Origin: Lactarius indigo
Taxonomy: Eukaryota; Basidiomycota; Agaricomycetes; Russulales; Russulaceae
Length of the DNA stretch: 64,000 nt
Assembly: GCA_025766275.1 (NCBI GenBank)
Contig: JAFKAC010000008.1
Span: 1,240,001 to 1,304,000 of the forward strand
Reading direction: 5' to 3'
Shown: one piece after another, positions 51,584 to 62,336 of the stretch
Numbering within the stretch: position 1 is the stretch's first letter
How the letters are laid out: each line of letters starts with the position of its first letter
The notes under the pieces: model-generated
Seen by the model: only the letters and a program-made list of their open reading frames with translations
The model's database searches: none
Told to the model about the DNA's origin: nothing
Made by a program: the position numbers and the translations under genes

Positions 51584-53130
51584 ACACGCAACGAACCCTC
51601 ACAGACGAAGAAAAAACCCACATCCCAGTATACTTCTTCAACCCCTATTTTTCCCTTACCGACAACCTTTACTACGCTAAGTGGAAAGAAGAGGATATCT
51701 CCAGCCCCACAGGAAAACACCCGTGGACAATAGTCGCTACCCGGCACCAAATCGTTTTTCAGGACCTAAAAGAGGCCTTTCCTGGTATCGACAAAGTCAA
51801 AGACCTAAGTTACAACTCCCTACACGCCACCTTCAAAGGAAAGAACGTCCGCTGGAACTTTGTAAACGAACAGTGGGTCTACCTAAACAACAAACCAGTC
51901 CACTTCAATACACCCAGTGAATCCGACGACTCGACAAGCGACACCGAAGAAGTATCGCAAATCCTAGATACTACTGCCAAGAAGCTCTCTGGTCTACTAT
52001 CCCAAGTAACCTCCCGACCCTCGACACCCCAGATTTCCCCTAGTACCTCTGGCCCAAGCCGCCTTCCTACAACAGCTCCACCACATCGACTCCCATCACC
52101 ACCCTTAACTGTTCAAGCCTCTTCCTCCGCGCCCCCCTTACCCGTTCCTCCCGTACCCACTGCAATGGCAGCCCCTGCACCTGCAAAAATCTTAGGCGCA
52201 GCGCCTGAGCCCTTTGATGGCAAACCTAACCATGCTGAGGCCTTTTGGAACAACCTGGCCAACTACTTCCATCTAAATCAGGATATCTTTAATACCGATG
52301 ACAAAAAGGTATCCACTGCCCTCACCTACTTCAAAGTTGGAACCTCAGCAGGGGAATGGGCTCAAGATAGACAAAAGAAAGCCTTGAACCCAACCGGAGG
52401 GGCGGCAGTATCCTTTGGCACCTGGGCACAGTTCAAAACCGACTTTGATGCACACTTCGTTCCTGGTCACACTGCCATGGAATCCACCAACAAAATGTAT
52501 TCTCTAAAGATGGGGACCCGACCTTTCAACGAATGGTTCCAAGAATGGTCAACCCATGCTACACGAAGTGGTGCAAATGAGCAAACCAAGATGTATGCTT
52601 TCCGACAAGCTATTCCAACAGCGCTAAATATGAAGCTGCTCGGCATATCCCCCATCCCTACCACCTTCGACACCCTTGTTGAAAAAGCAAGAGAATTCGA
52701 TCGCGCATATCGAATTTACGCTGGTCACGCCATTAACCAGTTTAACAAGACCCATAAGCCCACCACAGGACGAGCCGTCCTAGCCGAGGACGATAGCGTA
52801 AATATCAACGCCTCCTCATCACGTACTACCAAACCAAGAGCCAAGCTTACCAAGGAAGAGCGAGAGTACCGCTTCAAGAATAAACTCTGTCTGTACTGTG
52901 GCAAGCCAGGCCACGTACTTAAAGAATGTCACGCCAAGACGACAGCCATGAAGGCCAAAGGAGGCCAACCCAGCAACAACGCTAGGGCGCGAGGCGCCTT
53001 TGTTGACGAACCAAGTCAGGAGGAAGCACCTGCTGACCACCCAGCAAACATTGGAGCGATATATCGAGAGATACTCCCTTTTGACCCGGACGCACGTCCG
53101 CGTTCGGTGCCTATTAACGAGGATTTTTAG
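51580..53130 (+). CDS. Element C Gag
   Basis: 516 codons; its ATG (MNTQRTLTDEEK) is the first ATG in any frame after the predicted transcript start. Order: N-terminal domain with HPWTIVATRHQIVF, disordered Pro/Ser stretch (about residues 125-210), gag core (PFDGKPNHAEAFWNNLANYFHLN, FNEWFQEWSTHATRSGANEQTKMYAFRQAIP, about 210-390), zinc knuckle CLYCGKPGHVLKEC near 436. Many Met codons here, in contrast to the leader. Ends TAG 53128-53130 just after the slip site. Confidence 0.9.
   Translation: MNTQRTLTDEEKTHIPVYFFNPYFSLTDNLYYAKWKEEDISSPTGKHPWTIVATRHQIVFQDLKEAFPGIDKVKDLSYNSLHATFKGKNVRWNFVNEQWVYLNNKPVHFNTPSESDDSTSDTEEVSQILDTTAKKLSGLLSQVTSRPSTPQISPSTSGPSRLPTTAPPHRLPSPPLTVQASSSAPPLPVPPVPTAMAAPAPAKILGAAPEPFDGKPNHAEAFWNNLANYFHLNQDIFNTDDKKVSTALTYFKVGTSAGEWAQDRQKKALNPTGGAAVSFGTWAQFKTDFDAHFVPGHTAMESTNKMYSLKMGTRPFNEWFQEWSTHATRSGANEQTKMYAFRQAIPTALNMKLLGISPIPTTFDTLVEKAREFDRAYRIYAGHAINQFNKTHKPTTGRAVLAEDDSVNINASSSRTTKPRAKLTKEEREYRFKNKLCLYCGKPGHVLKECHAKTTAMKAKGGQPSNNARARGAFVDEPSQEEAPADHPANIGAIYREILPFDPDARPRSVPINEDF
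53121..53127 (+). promoter_or_regulatory. -1 ribosomal frameshift site, element C gag-pol
   Basis: GGATTTT set as G GAT TTT, directly before the gag TAG; the -1 frame then stays open into pol. It resembles the known retroviral G GAU UUA type. Confidence 0.65.
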
Positions 53131-56100
53131 GCTCTTCCATCGTAGCACTGTCGATTGGAAGTATTCGTGCCAGTAGCGTTGTACACGGCCTTTCCCTACT
53201 AGAGACGCTCGGAGCCGAGCATGTACCTGCAGAAACAATTCGGAATAGGAGAGCTCCTTCAATTGTTCTCAGAGTTACACTAGTAGGAAAGAAGTCTGGC
53301 AAAGAAATCAGTGCCCGTGCCCTGTTGGACAGTGGCGCGGAGGGCATCATCGTGGATGATGGGTTTGCACGTGCAAACAACCTAACAATGAGGACACTAA
53401 TTAAACCCTTACCAGTTAGAAACGTGGATGGGTCTCCCAACAAGACGGGATCTGTTAGGTATACTACGATCCAGAAGCTACGGATCAGAACTTCTGATAA
53501 CGACTACCACGACGAAACCGTGGAGCTCTATGCAACTACTCTAGGGGAGCATGATATAATCTTAGGAACAGATTGGCTCCAAGCACATAACCCTGAAATC
53601 GACTGGCACCAACCAAAAATAGCCTTCACACGATGCCCAAGAACCTGTACCCTGTCCTCCTCAGCGGTCGTCATTTCTTCAAAGATACCACAAACACGAC
53701 ACACGACTATTAACATCCTGGAAATCGACCTCGACCAAGAAACCTGTCTCCCCGTAAGAGACGACATTGAACCCCTGGAACCCACCTTTATCCAAGATGC
53801 CTGCGAACCCTGGCTGTGGATCCACAGCTTTAGCAAATATGACCACCTGGCCATCCGAGCAAAGATAACTACAAGCACCAAGATAGCAGCACGCACTGCA
53901 CCTAAGCCTTCCACCGACCACATTCCGAGCCACTTCCAACGATATACTAAAGTATTCAGCGAAATCGCGTCTCACCGACTACCCCAACATCAGCCCTGGG
54001 ATCACGCAATTGACCTCAAACCAGGAGCCACTATGAAGAATTGTGGCATTTACCGACTCACGCCAAAGGAGTCCGATGCCCTCAAGGAGTACATCTCGGA
54101 ACACCTAAAGAAAGGTTACATTCGACCATCTAAGTCACCCATGGCCTCCCCTTTTTTCTTTGTCGATAAAAAGGATGGCAAACTCCGACCTGTACAAGAC
54201 TACCGTGCCCTCAACGATATAACCATTAAGAACGCAGCCCCCCTTCCCCTTATCCCTGAACTTATCGACAAACTCCACGGTGCGCGCTACTTTACCAAAC
54301 TAGATATTCGTTGGGGATACAACAATATCCGCATCCGAAAAGGCGATGAGTACAAGGCAGCCTTCAAGACATCCTTAGGACTCTTTGAACCCACAGTAAT
54401 GACTTTCGGCCTTTGCAACGCCCCTGCCACCTTCCAGACATTTATGAACCAGATCTTTGAGTCCTTGATCGATGGTAGACATGTCGTGGTCTACCTCGAC
54501 GACATCTTAATCTTCACAGAAGATATCTCCTCACTCACAGCATTGACGCACAACGTGCTTCAACGACTGGAGCGCCACGATCTCTACCTGAAACCTGAAA
54601 AATGTACATTTGCCCAAACCTCCGTCGAATACCTCGGAATCGTCATTTCCGATGGCCAAGTTTCTATGGACCCTGCAAAAGTTGCGGGCATTACTCAATG
54701 GCCCACCCCACACACTGTCAAACAAGTCCAAGCCTTCCTAGGCTTTTGCAATTTCTATCGACGCTTCATTAAAGACTACTCCACTATCGCCCGCCCCTTG
54801 TTTGACTTAACCAAGAAAGGCGTCCCCTTTTCTTGGGGTACCACGGCGGAAACCGCTTTCCGCACCCTGATTAAATGTTTCACCGAGGCTCCTGTCCTTG
54901 CCCTGCCTGACCATTCCCAGCCCTTCCGTCTCATCACCGACGCAAGCGATTTTGCTACTGGTGCCATTCTTGAACAACCAGATGCCTTGCAACGTTGGCA
55001 CCCCGTCGCCTTCCTTTCCAAATCCCTCCTTCCTGCCGAACGTCACTACGAAATCTGCGACAAGGAGCTCCTCGCCATCATCCATGCCCTGCATGCCTTC
55101 CGCCACTACTTGGAGGGACGGGACGACGTTACCGAAATCTGGTCCGACCATGGCAACCTTGTCTATTTTACCACGAAGCAGAAGCTTTCCCGCCGTCAGG
55201 CCCGTTGGGCCTTGTTCCTCTCTCGCTTCCAGTTCATCATCATCCACAAACCCGGGACACAGAATAAGTCTGATGCACTGTCTCGGCGTCCAGATCATAA
55301 AAAGGGGATAGCGGATGAAGATGAAAAGCGAGTGCTCCTGGACACCAAATATTTTTCCGTCAACGCAGTACAAAGAACTGCAGTAACCATTCAAGGAGAT
55401 ACCACCCTCCGGCAGCAAATCAAAAACACCCAGACCTATGACAAGGAAGTCAGCATGGCCCTTGAATCCCTTCTGAAAAATGGCCCTCGATCTCTAGCTA
55501 AGGGCCTAGAAGAGTGGAATTTAGAAGATGGTCTTATCTTGTTCAAAGGGCAAGTCTACGTTCCCAAAGACGACAACTTACGAAGAGACATTGTTAAAGC
55601 ATACCACGACCACATCGCCACAGGACACCCTGGACGTTGGAAAACCTATGAGTTAATATCCCGAGACTTCTGGTGGCCAGGCATATCAACCTTTGTTAAA
55701 ACCTACGTTGATGGTTGCGCCATATGCCAAGCCACTAAAATCAAACCACGTACCCAAGTACCCCTACAACCCAACACAATACCTGAAGAAATATGGGGAA
55801 CCATCACAATGGACTTCGTCACCGACCTCCCCCTATCCCACAACTACGATTTGTTATTTGTAGTGGTTGATCGACTCAGCAAAGCTATAGTCATTTCCCC
55901 TTGCAACAAAACCATCACTGCAGACGAAACAGCCCAACTCTACTTTGAAAACGTCTGGAGACGTACTGGCCTACCTCGACAAGTCATTTCCGACAGAGGC
56001 CCCCAGTTTGCATCAAAAGTCATGCAAGAAATTTGGAACAAACTAAGAGTCAAATCTACCCTGTCCACAGCTTTCCATCCGCAAACAGATGGAGAAACCG

Positions 56101-56891
56101 AACGCGTAAACCAAGAACTTGAACAGTACCTCCGTGTCTTCTGTAACTTCCAACAAGACAACTGGGCAGACCTAATCCCGTTCATGGAATTCGCGCACAA
56201 TGCACGACAGCATAGTGCGACCCACAAATCACCCTTTGAAGTGTGGTATGGATACAATCCAGAATTCATTCCCCCCATCCACTTCAATAGCAAGATACCG
56301 GTAGCCGAAGAAAGACTAGATGCACTTAACCGAATCCGCTCTGAAGTCACTGCAGCCCTCAAAGTTGCCGCAGAAGTAATGAGAAATTCCAAGTCAATCC
56401 CAACCCCTCACAAGTTCAATGAAGGCGATCTAGTCTGGCTAGAAGGGACTAACATCCACACTACCCACCCCAAAGCTAAACTCGCCCCCCGCCGCCATGG
56501 TCCTTTCAAAGTCCTATCTTCCTGGGGAGTTAACTGCAAACTCCAACTCCCAAAAACATGGCGAATCCACCCAGTCTTCCATAATTCCCTGATCTCTCCG
56601 TACAAAGAAAACACCACGCATGGCCCTAACTTCACCCGACCACCCCCTGAAATTGTCCAAGGGGAAGACGAACACTATGAAGTCGAAAGGGTCCTGCAAT
56701 CAAAGATATCGCCCAACAAGAAAGGTGTACTTTACTTGATCAAATGGAAGGGGTATCCCGACTCCGAAAATTCCTGGCTTCCTGCCTCCCAAATGACCCA
56801 CGCCCGGGATCTTGTCCAACGTTTCCACAAGGACAACCCCTCCGCCCCTCAACCAAAGACCATTAGTGCTCGTGGAATAGCACAGTGCTAA
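53127..56891 (+). CDS. Element C Pol polyprotein (protease, RT, RNase H, integrase, chromodomain)
   Basis: About 1254 codons, no break; expressed by -1 shift from Gag (the frame opens at LGSSIVALSIGS). Protease ALLDSGAEGIIVDD near 53322, RT with KLDIRWGYNNIRI and VYLDDILIFTED near 54490, RNase H (LITDASDFATGAIL, CDKELLAIIHALHAFRHY), integrase finger (ATGHPGRWKTY, CAICQATK near 55610-55735), DDE core (TMDFVTDLP, ISDRGPQF, DGETERVNQEL), chromodomain (HYEVERVLQSKISPNKKG, LIKWKGYPDSENSWLP near 56675-56775). It ends soon after the chromodomain, without the tail domain of A and B, and is only distantly related to them. Confidence 0.94.
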   Translation, partial: LGSSIVALSIGSIRASSVVHGLSLLETLGAEHVPAETIRNRRAPSIVLRVTLVGKKSGKEISARALLDSGAEGIIVDDGFARANNLTMRTLIKPLPVRNVDGSPNKTGSVRYTTIQKLRIRTSDNDYHDETVELYATTLGEHDIILGTDWLQAHNPEIDWHQPKIAFTRCPRTCTLSSSAVVISSKIPQTRHTTINILEIDLDQETCLPVRDDIEPLEPTFIQDACEPWLWIHSFSKYDHLAIRAKITTSTKIAARTAPKPSTDHIPSHFQRYTKVFSEIASHRLPQHQPWDHAIDLKPGATMKNCGIYRLTPKESDALKEYISEHLKKGYIRPSKSPMASPFFFVDKKDGKLRPVQDYRALNDITIKNAAPLPLIPELIDKLHGARYFTKLDIRWGYNNIRIRKGDEYKAAFKTSLGLFEPTVMTFGLCNAPATFQTFMNQIFESLIDGRHVVVYLDDILIFTEDISSLTALTHNVLQRLERHDLYLKPEKCTFAQTSVEYLGIVISDGQVSMDPAKVAGITQWPTPHTVKQVQAFLGFCNFYRRFIKDYSTIARPLFDLTKKGVPFSWGTTAETAFRTLIKCFTEAPVLALPDHSQPFRLITDASDFATGAILEQPDALQRWHPVAFLSKSLLPAERHYEICDKELLAIIHALHAFRHYLEGRDDVTEIWSDHGNLVYFTTKQKLSRRQARWALFLSRFQFIIIHKPGTQNKSDALSRRPDHKKGIADEDEKRVLLDTKYFSVNAVQRTAVTIQGDTTLRQQIKNTQTYDKEVSMALESLLKNGPRSLAKGLEEWNLEDGLILFKGQVYVPKDDNLRRDIVKAYHDHIATGHPGRWKTYELISRDFWWPGISTFVKTYVDGCAICQATKIKPRTQVPLQPNTIPEEIWGTITMDFVTDLPLSHNYDLLFVVVDRLSKAIVISPCNKTITADETAQLYFENVWRRTGLPRQVISDRGPQFASKVMQEIWNKLRVKSTLSTAFHPQTDGETERVNQELEQYLRVFCNFQQDNWADLIPFMEFAHNARQHSATHKSPFEVWYGYNPEFIPPIHFNSKIPVAEERLDALNRIRSEVTAALKVAAEVMRNSKSIPTPHKFNEGDLVWLEGTNIHTTHPKAKLAPRRHGPFKVLSSWGVNCKLQLPKTWRIHPVFHNSLISPYKENTTHGPNFTRPPPEIVQGEDEHYEVERVLQSKISPNKKGVLYLIKWKGYPDSENSWLPASQMTHARDLVQRFHKDNPSAPQPKTISARGIAQC

Positions 56892-56902
56892 AAAGGGGAT
56901 AC

Positions 56903-57649
56903 TGTCACGAACCTATAACCCGGTCGTGACTCAAGGGCGCTTAGGACCGGTCCGCGTCGGTCCGGTCTTATGTAATCACCTTCCTAAAGGGGAATTCCGA
57001 ATCGGAGTTTGAATTCTGTTCTTAAACAATCACGTGATCGGTCATGTGATCAGTCACGTCTCTCAAGCCACGTGTTGTGTACACAATCAACAGTTGATTG
57101 TTGATCAATCAACAGTTGATTGTTGATCAATCAACAGTTGATTGTTGATCAATCAACAGTTGATTGTTGATCAATCAACGAAGATAATCAACCAAGTCAC
57201 CACCCCTCGGGGATTCCCGTATTGACTGCGGAATCACACCATCCTCACGCAAGATTGCGCCATCGACTGCGGCGCAGCTGTTCTATGTTTAAACCTCTTC
57301 TTATTGGACTCTATTGTTAGATGTCTCTAGAATGTTCCTTTGCGCAGTACTGCGCAGCACCCGTGGACAGGCCCTAAGCCTGCCCTAAACTTACGCACAG
57401 ACCACCCCCTGTAGTATATAAGCTAGCGCAATCTATCGGACAGTCCCTCAGACTGTCCACTTGTGACATCCTCCCTCTTGCCTCACAGCTCCTTCGAGTG
57501 CCCCGCTCATCGCGCGCCACTACTCCTCTACTGAGCCAAGAAGCGCATCTTGAGTTCTTCTGTCGTCGAGCATCTCTTCTCCACACCCTCTCAGCCCCCA
57601 GTCTCTGCCTACGTCGTGACCCCCTGTCGAGTGACAGTGAGTCATCACA
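56903..57649 (+). repeat. Element C 3' LTR
   Basis: 747 bp; four units of the 22-bp repeat (about 57082-57178) against three in the 5' LTR. Followed by GATCT. Confidence 0.92.
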
Positions 57650-59109
57650 GATCTGACATCTTTGACCTTTGTCGGCATTGGCCAATCTTTGATTCCCTGA
57701 ACTTTTACAGGGTCCATTCGGGTCACCCCCCTCTCAAGGATTACCCCCAGGTAATCCATACACGGCTGATGGAAGAGACACTTTTCTAGCTTGAAGTAAA
57801 GATCGTGTTCCTGCGCGACACGCAAAACGTCGCGGACCGCTGTGGTATGGGCTGTTAAATCGTGATCAAAGTGAGTGGCGATCCCGATATCATCCATATA
57901 GACACGTATCGTAGTGCCCAATCGTTCGTGTTTCGCGATGGTGTCACGGTAAATGTGGTTCATCATCGCCTGGAAGGTCGCGGGGGAGTTAGTGAGGCCG
58001 AAGAACATGACTGTCGGCTCAAAAAGGCCAAATTTGGTTTTGAAAGCCGCCTTCTCTTGATCACCATCACGAATGCATATGTTATTGTAGCCCCAGCGGA
58101 TGTCGAGTTTCGTATAGATGTGGGCATTGCTGAGGTCGAGAATGAGGTCTTGGATGAGCGGGAGCGGGTACTGATTACGGATGGTATGGGAATTGATCAC
58201 TCGATAGTCCTGTACTGGGCATAGCTTGCCGTCCTTCTTTTTAATGAAGAAGAAAGACAACGCGTACAGGGAAATGGAAGGGCGTAGATACCCCTGTTTC
58301 AGTTTCTCCTCCAGGAATTCCTTGAGCTCGCCCTCTTCCTTTTGAGTCATAGGGTATATTTTGCAGTCTATGGCGGCCGGCGCGGACAGTTTAAAATCTA
58401 TGGCATGGTCCCATGGTCGCGCCGGGGGGAAACGGTGCGAGGCTTGCTTGTTAAATAACTTGCTGAACGCGGCATATTCTTGGGGAAGCGCGACCGTTGT
58501 TTGTTGTTGCTTTGCCTGTATAGCTAGTTCTGTGGAAGTGGTGGCTCTAGTGTACGTTTCTTCTTCTAGTTCTCGTACGATGTTTTCCTTCTCGGCCACT
58601 ATTAGAGCTCGAGCGGCGGTTGCTGAGAGTAGTTGTTCTGTGGTGGCCAGCACTACTGGTTGCATGTCGGGGTGTATAGTCGCCGTGGCCCATCTAATAG
58701 TGGGTTCGAAGGCGCTGAGCCAGGGATAGCCAAGCACTATGTCTTCGCTTCCGAGATCGGTGACCAGGAAGGTCATCCTCTTTATCTGTCCTCGTGTTTT
58801 TACTTCTAGGTTGACATAATGAGTGATTAACCCAGCTTTGTTCTCCGTATTGTCTATGTTCCATATTTTGCACGGTGTTTCTAGTGGGCATACCGGGATT
58901 CCTGCCCGTCTTGCCATACTTGGTCGGATAAAGTTGTCGGTCACTCCAGAGTCGACCAACACGTTGGTTTCAGTCGTTTGGTATTCCGTTCGGACAGTCA
59001 CTGGGATTCGCAATGATCGGTAGCGTGTTGTCACAATTACAGAATTACATTGTAAAGCCCTCACCCAGACTGACGGGTTCAGGCGTCCCGAAAACCCTCT
59101 TTTCCCCAC
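57650..59109 (-). pseudogene. B' pol, protease-RT segment
   Basis: Starts in overlap with gag after the slip site GGGTTTT (minus strand, 59091-59097). Encodes protease (VLVDSGVTDNFIRP; the catalytic DSGA is DSGV), RT (VYMDDIGIATHF) and runs to the target site of element C, where KVKDVRS continues as FLGFCNFY at 47731. No nonsense codon in this segment. Confidence 0.88.
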
Positions 59110-61094
59110 AAGTCTTGGAGTATGAGGTCCTTCACCTCATCCGTACTATTGGCCACCTGTGTGAGCCATTCCTTCGCCTGTTCTCCTGCCGTTTTTGTGC
59201 TTGCCGCGTTGATTTGGGGTGTGGGTGCCTCGCTTGGCGCTGGCGACATGTACCCTGGGAGTGAAGGTGCATACTGTGTTGGTGCGTACTGTGATACAGG
59301 TCCCTGGGGATACCCGGTAGTTTCGGTCATGCGGCTGTTGGAAGGGACGGCCGGCCATTGTTGCTGAATGCGCGGATGTGGGCAGTTTCGTGAGAGGTGG
59401 CCGGGAGTGTGACAATTATAACAAAGGACGTTCCTTAAGTCCCTTCGTGATCCTCCTCTTCCTCGTCCTCGAGCTCCAGGCCCTCCTCGCGGTGGGAACG
59501 GCGGTGTAGGCCAATTGTGGTGCAGTAGTTTGTTGAAGTCGATGTCTTCAGATACCGCGAGTCTTACCTTGGCGCAGTCGGCCGAAGTGTCCATTGCCCA
59601 GGGGTTAGTTTGTGGTAAGTTTTGCGGAAGCGTCCATCCCGCATTGCCGCTTTGTTTCTTCGGCTGCGTTGTCGTACTCTTGTATTCGTTGAGCCTTGCT
59701 TTGAGGTGTATGTAGTTTTTCTGTCGCTTGAGGACGGCTCTTTTCCAGTCGTTGAATGTGATGGGATCATCGAACTGGAACGCGTTTTTGAACAGCTCCT
59801 TGGGCAGACCCGACGTAAAGAGGTCAATGGTTTGTGGTTCATTGAGGCGGTAATGAGCCTTCCGTGCAAGTTGTTCAAAGTCGTTGACGTACTTGTCAAT
59901 GTCCTCGCCCGTCATTCTAAAGCCCTTTCGTAGTATAGCTTGGGCTTGTTCCCGTTCCAGCGTATTTTCGAAGCGCTGGCTGAAACTGTCAGCGACGGCT
60001 TCCCACAGCGCCGGAGTGTAGGGACTGATCCCCCGTTGTATTTGTCTGTTGAGCCAGTTCAGGAATGACAATACCCATTCGCTGACCGCTCCGCCTTTGA
60101 TGTAGGACAGGAACAGGAGGCATCTCCTGTAGTCGTTTCACATGATAGGGGCGTCTAGGTTCATGCCCCAGTAGATGTGCCACTGCGTCAAGAACTGGTC
60201 TATTTTGAGTCTGTCGCCATCAAAAACGGAAGGTGGCTCGCCGGTGAGTTTTTCGTTATGATGTCCTCCTCCTCCTCCGGCGCCGTCACCGCCTCCACCT
60301 CCACCTCCACCTCCGCCTCCACCTCCGCCTCCTCCTGGTGGCGGTGGCGGATCTCCGCTAGGTCCGCCTACTCCTGGGGGCAACTCTAGTGCGACAGGCC
60401 TTCCCGACAGTGGGTCTCCTCTATCAGATCCTATTGCTCGAAATATTGCGGCGTTGTCAGCCGTCATTCATCTTCCCGTTTCTGGGTCGATGGGCATGAG
60501 TATTTCTCTTGCCTCTGCTCGTATAGCGCACGTTTCTTCAAGCGTGACTTCTTCCATAGCTTGAGTTATAGTTGCCATAATGGCTGGTGATCGAATGTGA
60601 ATCGGTTCTGGCTCTGTGATGTGTGTGGACTCAGCTTGTTCAAGGAGGAAATCCTGTATTGCTCCTCCGCTAGTTTCCGACTGATCCGGTCTTCGTCCTT
60701 CACTTTCTTCTTGGCTTTGCTCCTCTTCTTCTTCTGACACCACTTCTCCAGTAGAGTGTTCTCTTACTTGTCCGTCGATAGGGCCCCAATCGGCTCAACT
60801 GTTGAGTTCTCGCGCGTCGATGTCGCAGCGATATCGAGGTCCTGCTGGTCGTATGACGTCCCACTGGGAGTCTACGGGGTTCCACGTAATCTCTACCCAA
60901 CACAGATGGTCGAAGTTGAACTCAACTGGGCGGAACCTGGTGGGTCCGTTAAACTCTACGAAGTATCCGGTTTCCTCTTGTCTGTCCCTCCAACTGGCAG
61001 CTTGTAGAAAGCGCGTGGGGACGTTTCTTTCTCCTCGTCTCAGAATCGAATAGGGACGGAAACTCGTCCACTGGTCTCTTGTTGTTACGGCCAC
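59089..61094 (-). pseudogene. B' gag, three TGA codons
   Basis: Same layout as element B Gag: AUG-less extension (VTTRDQWTSFRPYS), first ATG at 60578 (MATITQAMEE), Gly-rich hinge, core (LSFLNWLNRQIQRG, LFTSGLPKELFK) and zinc knuckle CYNCHTPGHLSRNC. TGA at 60795, 60468 and 60138 (minus strand) replace codons that are Arg in element B. No CAT (minus-strand ATG) exists on the plus strand between 60579 and the predicted transcript start. Confidence 0.87.
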
Positions 61095-61113
61095 GATGGT
61101 ATCTTGGTCTTAA

Positions 61114-61649
61114 TGTAACGTCACCACAACGTTAGCCCGACTTGAGCTCGAAAGAGGCGATAACAACTTAGCGAAGATCCTTGCTGACACGACGACACGT
61201 AGGTCCGTGCTCTTGTCTCAGTGAATACTCGGAGGTACACCGACAAGACTCAGTAGGTAGTCACAAGCGGAGTTGGACTCAGTCTAGAACTGTAAGGCGA
61301 AAGAGGGACGAGAGAGAGAGAGATGGAAACAAGTGACGATTCAAGAAGACCAAGATGGCGTATCTTGGTCTTCGCAAGACAGTTTAAATACAAGTCGAGC
61401 AGGCTTTCAAGCGCTGCTATGAGTCACAGTAGTGTAGCGTCCAACGTATCGCGTAAGTAGCTCAAATCCTAATACTACTAGTACCAGTACTAGTGGCGTC
61501 GGTCATCAGTCAGCAATCGTACCGTATCTCCTATCGCATCACTGTATCACCGTGGTAAAGTCCGCAACTAATCTACCTTACCGCCATAGTTGCAACCGGT
61601 ACAGTAAGGGTCCCGAGTCATGTGTAGTCGTACAGTTCGAAACGTGACA
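61114..61649 (-). repeat. B' 5' LTR
   Basis: 536 bp; pairs with 28211-28746. Primer-binding site AAGACCAAGAT lies just outside on the minus strand (61101-61111). Followed on the right by GCTAC. Confidence 0.92.
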
Positions 61650-61654
61650 GCTAC

Positions 61655-62336
61655 CACCATTCTGGCTGCCTTCATTGTCACCACTGTGGTCATAGTCGTG
61701 ATTTGGTGTAAAGGTCGGGTGATAGGGGTGATCCGGCTAAGTGGGCCGGTCAGGTGACAAGATCTGTAAGGCTGGTTCAATTTGCAACGAGAAAAGCACA
61801 AAGTCGAGCAATGGTAGAGCATGAGCGAAGATGGACAAAGGCAAGGCGAAGCTCACTTTGGAGAGGAGTTTCAGAGGCACACGAGAGGGATAGAGGAAAA
61901 CAACTGGATAATCATTCGAGTACATGCAAGCACGCTTAAATACAATATAGCTACATTTTTTATGGAAACAAAAGTAAAGTATAGTAAAGAGGATACAAAT
62001 ATGCACGGGCCTTTTGCAGGCATGAAACAGGAGTCGGAAAATGATGAAGTGATGTCGAGAGATGGAGTGGAAAGGGGGAACAACCCCTATGGAACTGGAA
62101 ACGTTTGAGTCAGAATGAATACGGAGATAGTATCTTGTGCGGCCGCGCGTTACCGCAGTGGTAATGTTTTGGTGTAGGTTCGAGTCGGCCAGGTCGAGCG
62201 TGCCGAAATGCAACATGATTGTGCTGCTGTCATGACTGCCATTGTTCCTTGCTGTAGCAATCATCTCTGTGTTTTTGCTGCTGCCATGGTCCTCTTTGCC
62301 TTGCCACTGTTGTTGTTATTGTCTTCACATCATCTG
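61655..62336. other. Right flank of B', low-complexity and spacer DNA
   Basis: Continuation of the CAT/CAC-rich tract, then an AT-rich spacer. At 62140-62190 a TTACCGCAGTGGTAATG and a GGTTCGAGTC resemble tRNA A and B boxes but stand only about 27 bp apart. No gene recognised. Confidence 0.4.

Larger units (their letters stand above)
47732..57649 (+). mobile_element. Chromovirus C (Ty3/Gypsy), intact, 9.9 kb, with a 3.3-kb ATG-free leader
   Basis: LTRs 47732-48456 (725 bp) and 56903-57649 (747 bp), target duplication GATCT (47727-47731, 57650-57654) in B' pol. Besides gag and pol it has three ORFs of 420, 327 and about 240 codons between the primer-binding site and gag. The LTR length difference is one unit of a 22-bp tandem repeat; only about two other LTR differences seen. 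No nonsense codons in gag or pol. Confidence 0.94.
28211..61649 (-). mobile_element. Chromovirus B' (Ty3/Gypsy), host of elements A, B and C
   Basis: One minus-strand element whose two 536-bp LTRs lie at 28211-28746 and 61114-61649, flanked by GCTAC (28206-28210, 61650-61654). Its internal part is cut by A, B and C, each with a 5-bp duplication, and its reading frame continues across every nested insertion. The LTRs differ at about four positions, all transitions. All nonsense codons found in it are TGA where element B has an Arg codon or equivalent. Confidence 0.92.

Noticed and set aside
62140..62195. tRNA-like A and B boxes (TTACCGCAGTGGTAATG, GGTTCGAGTC)
   Set aside because: Only about 27 bp apart, no cloverleaf can be drawn; at best a deleted SINE head.
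61737..62264. Minus-strand ORF of 175 codons right of B'
   Set aside because: Low-complexity source DNA, no family resemblance, no splice or context support.
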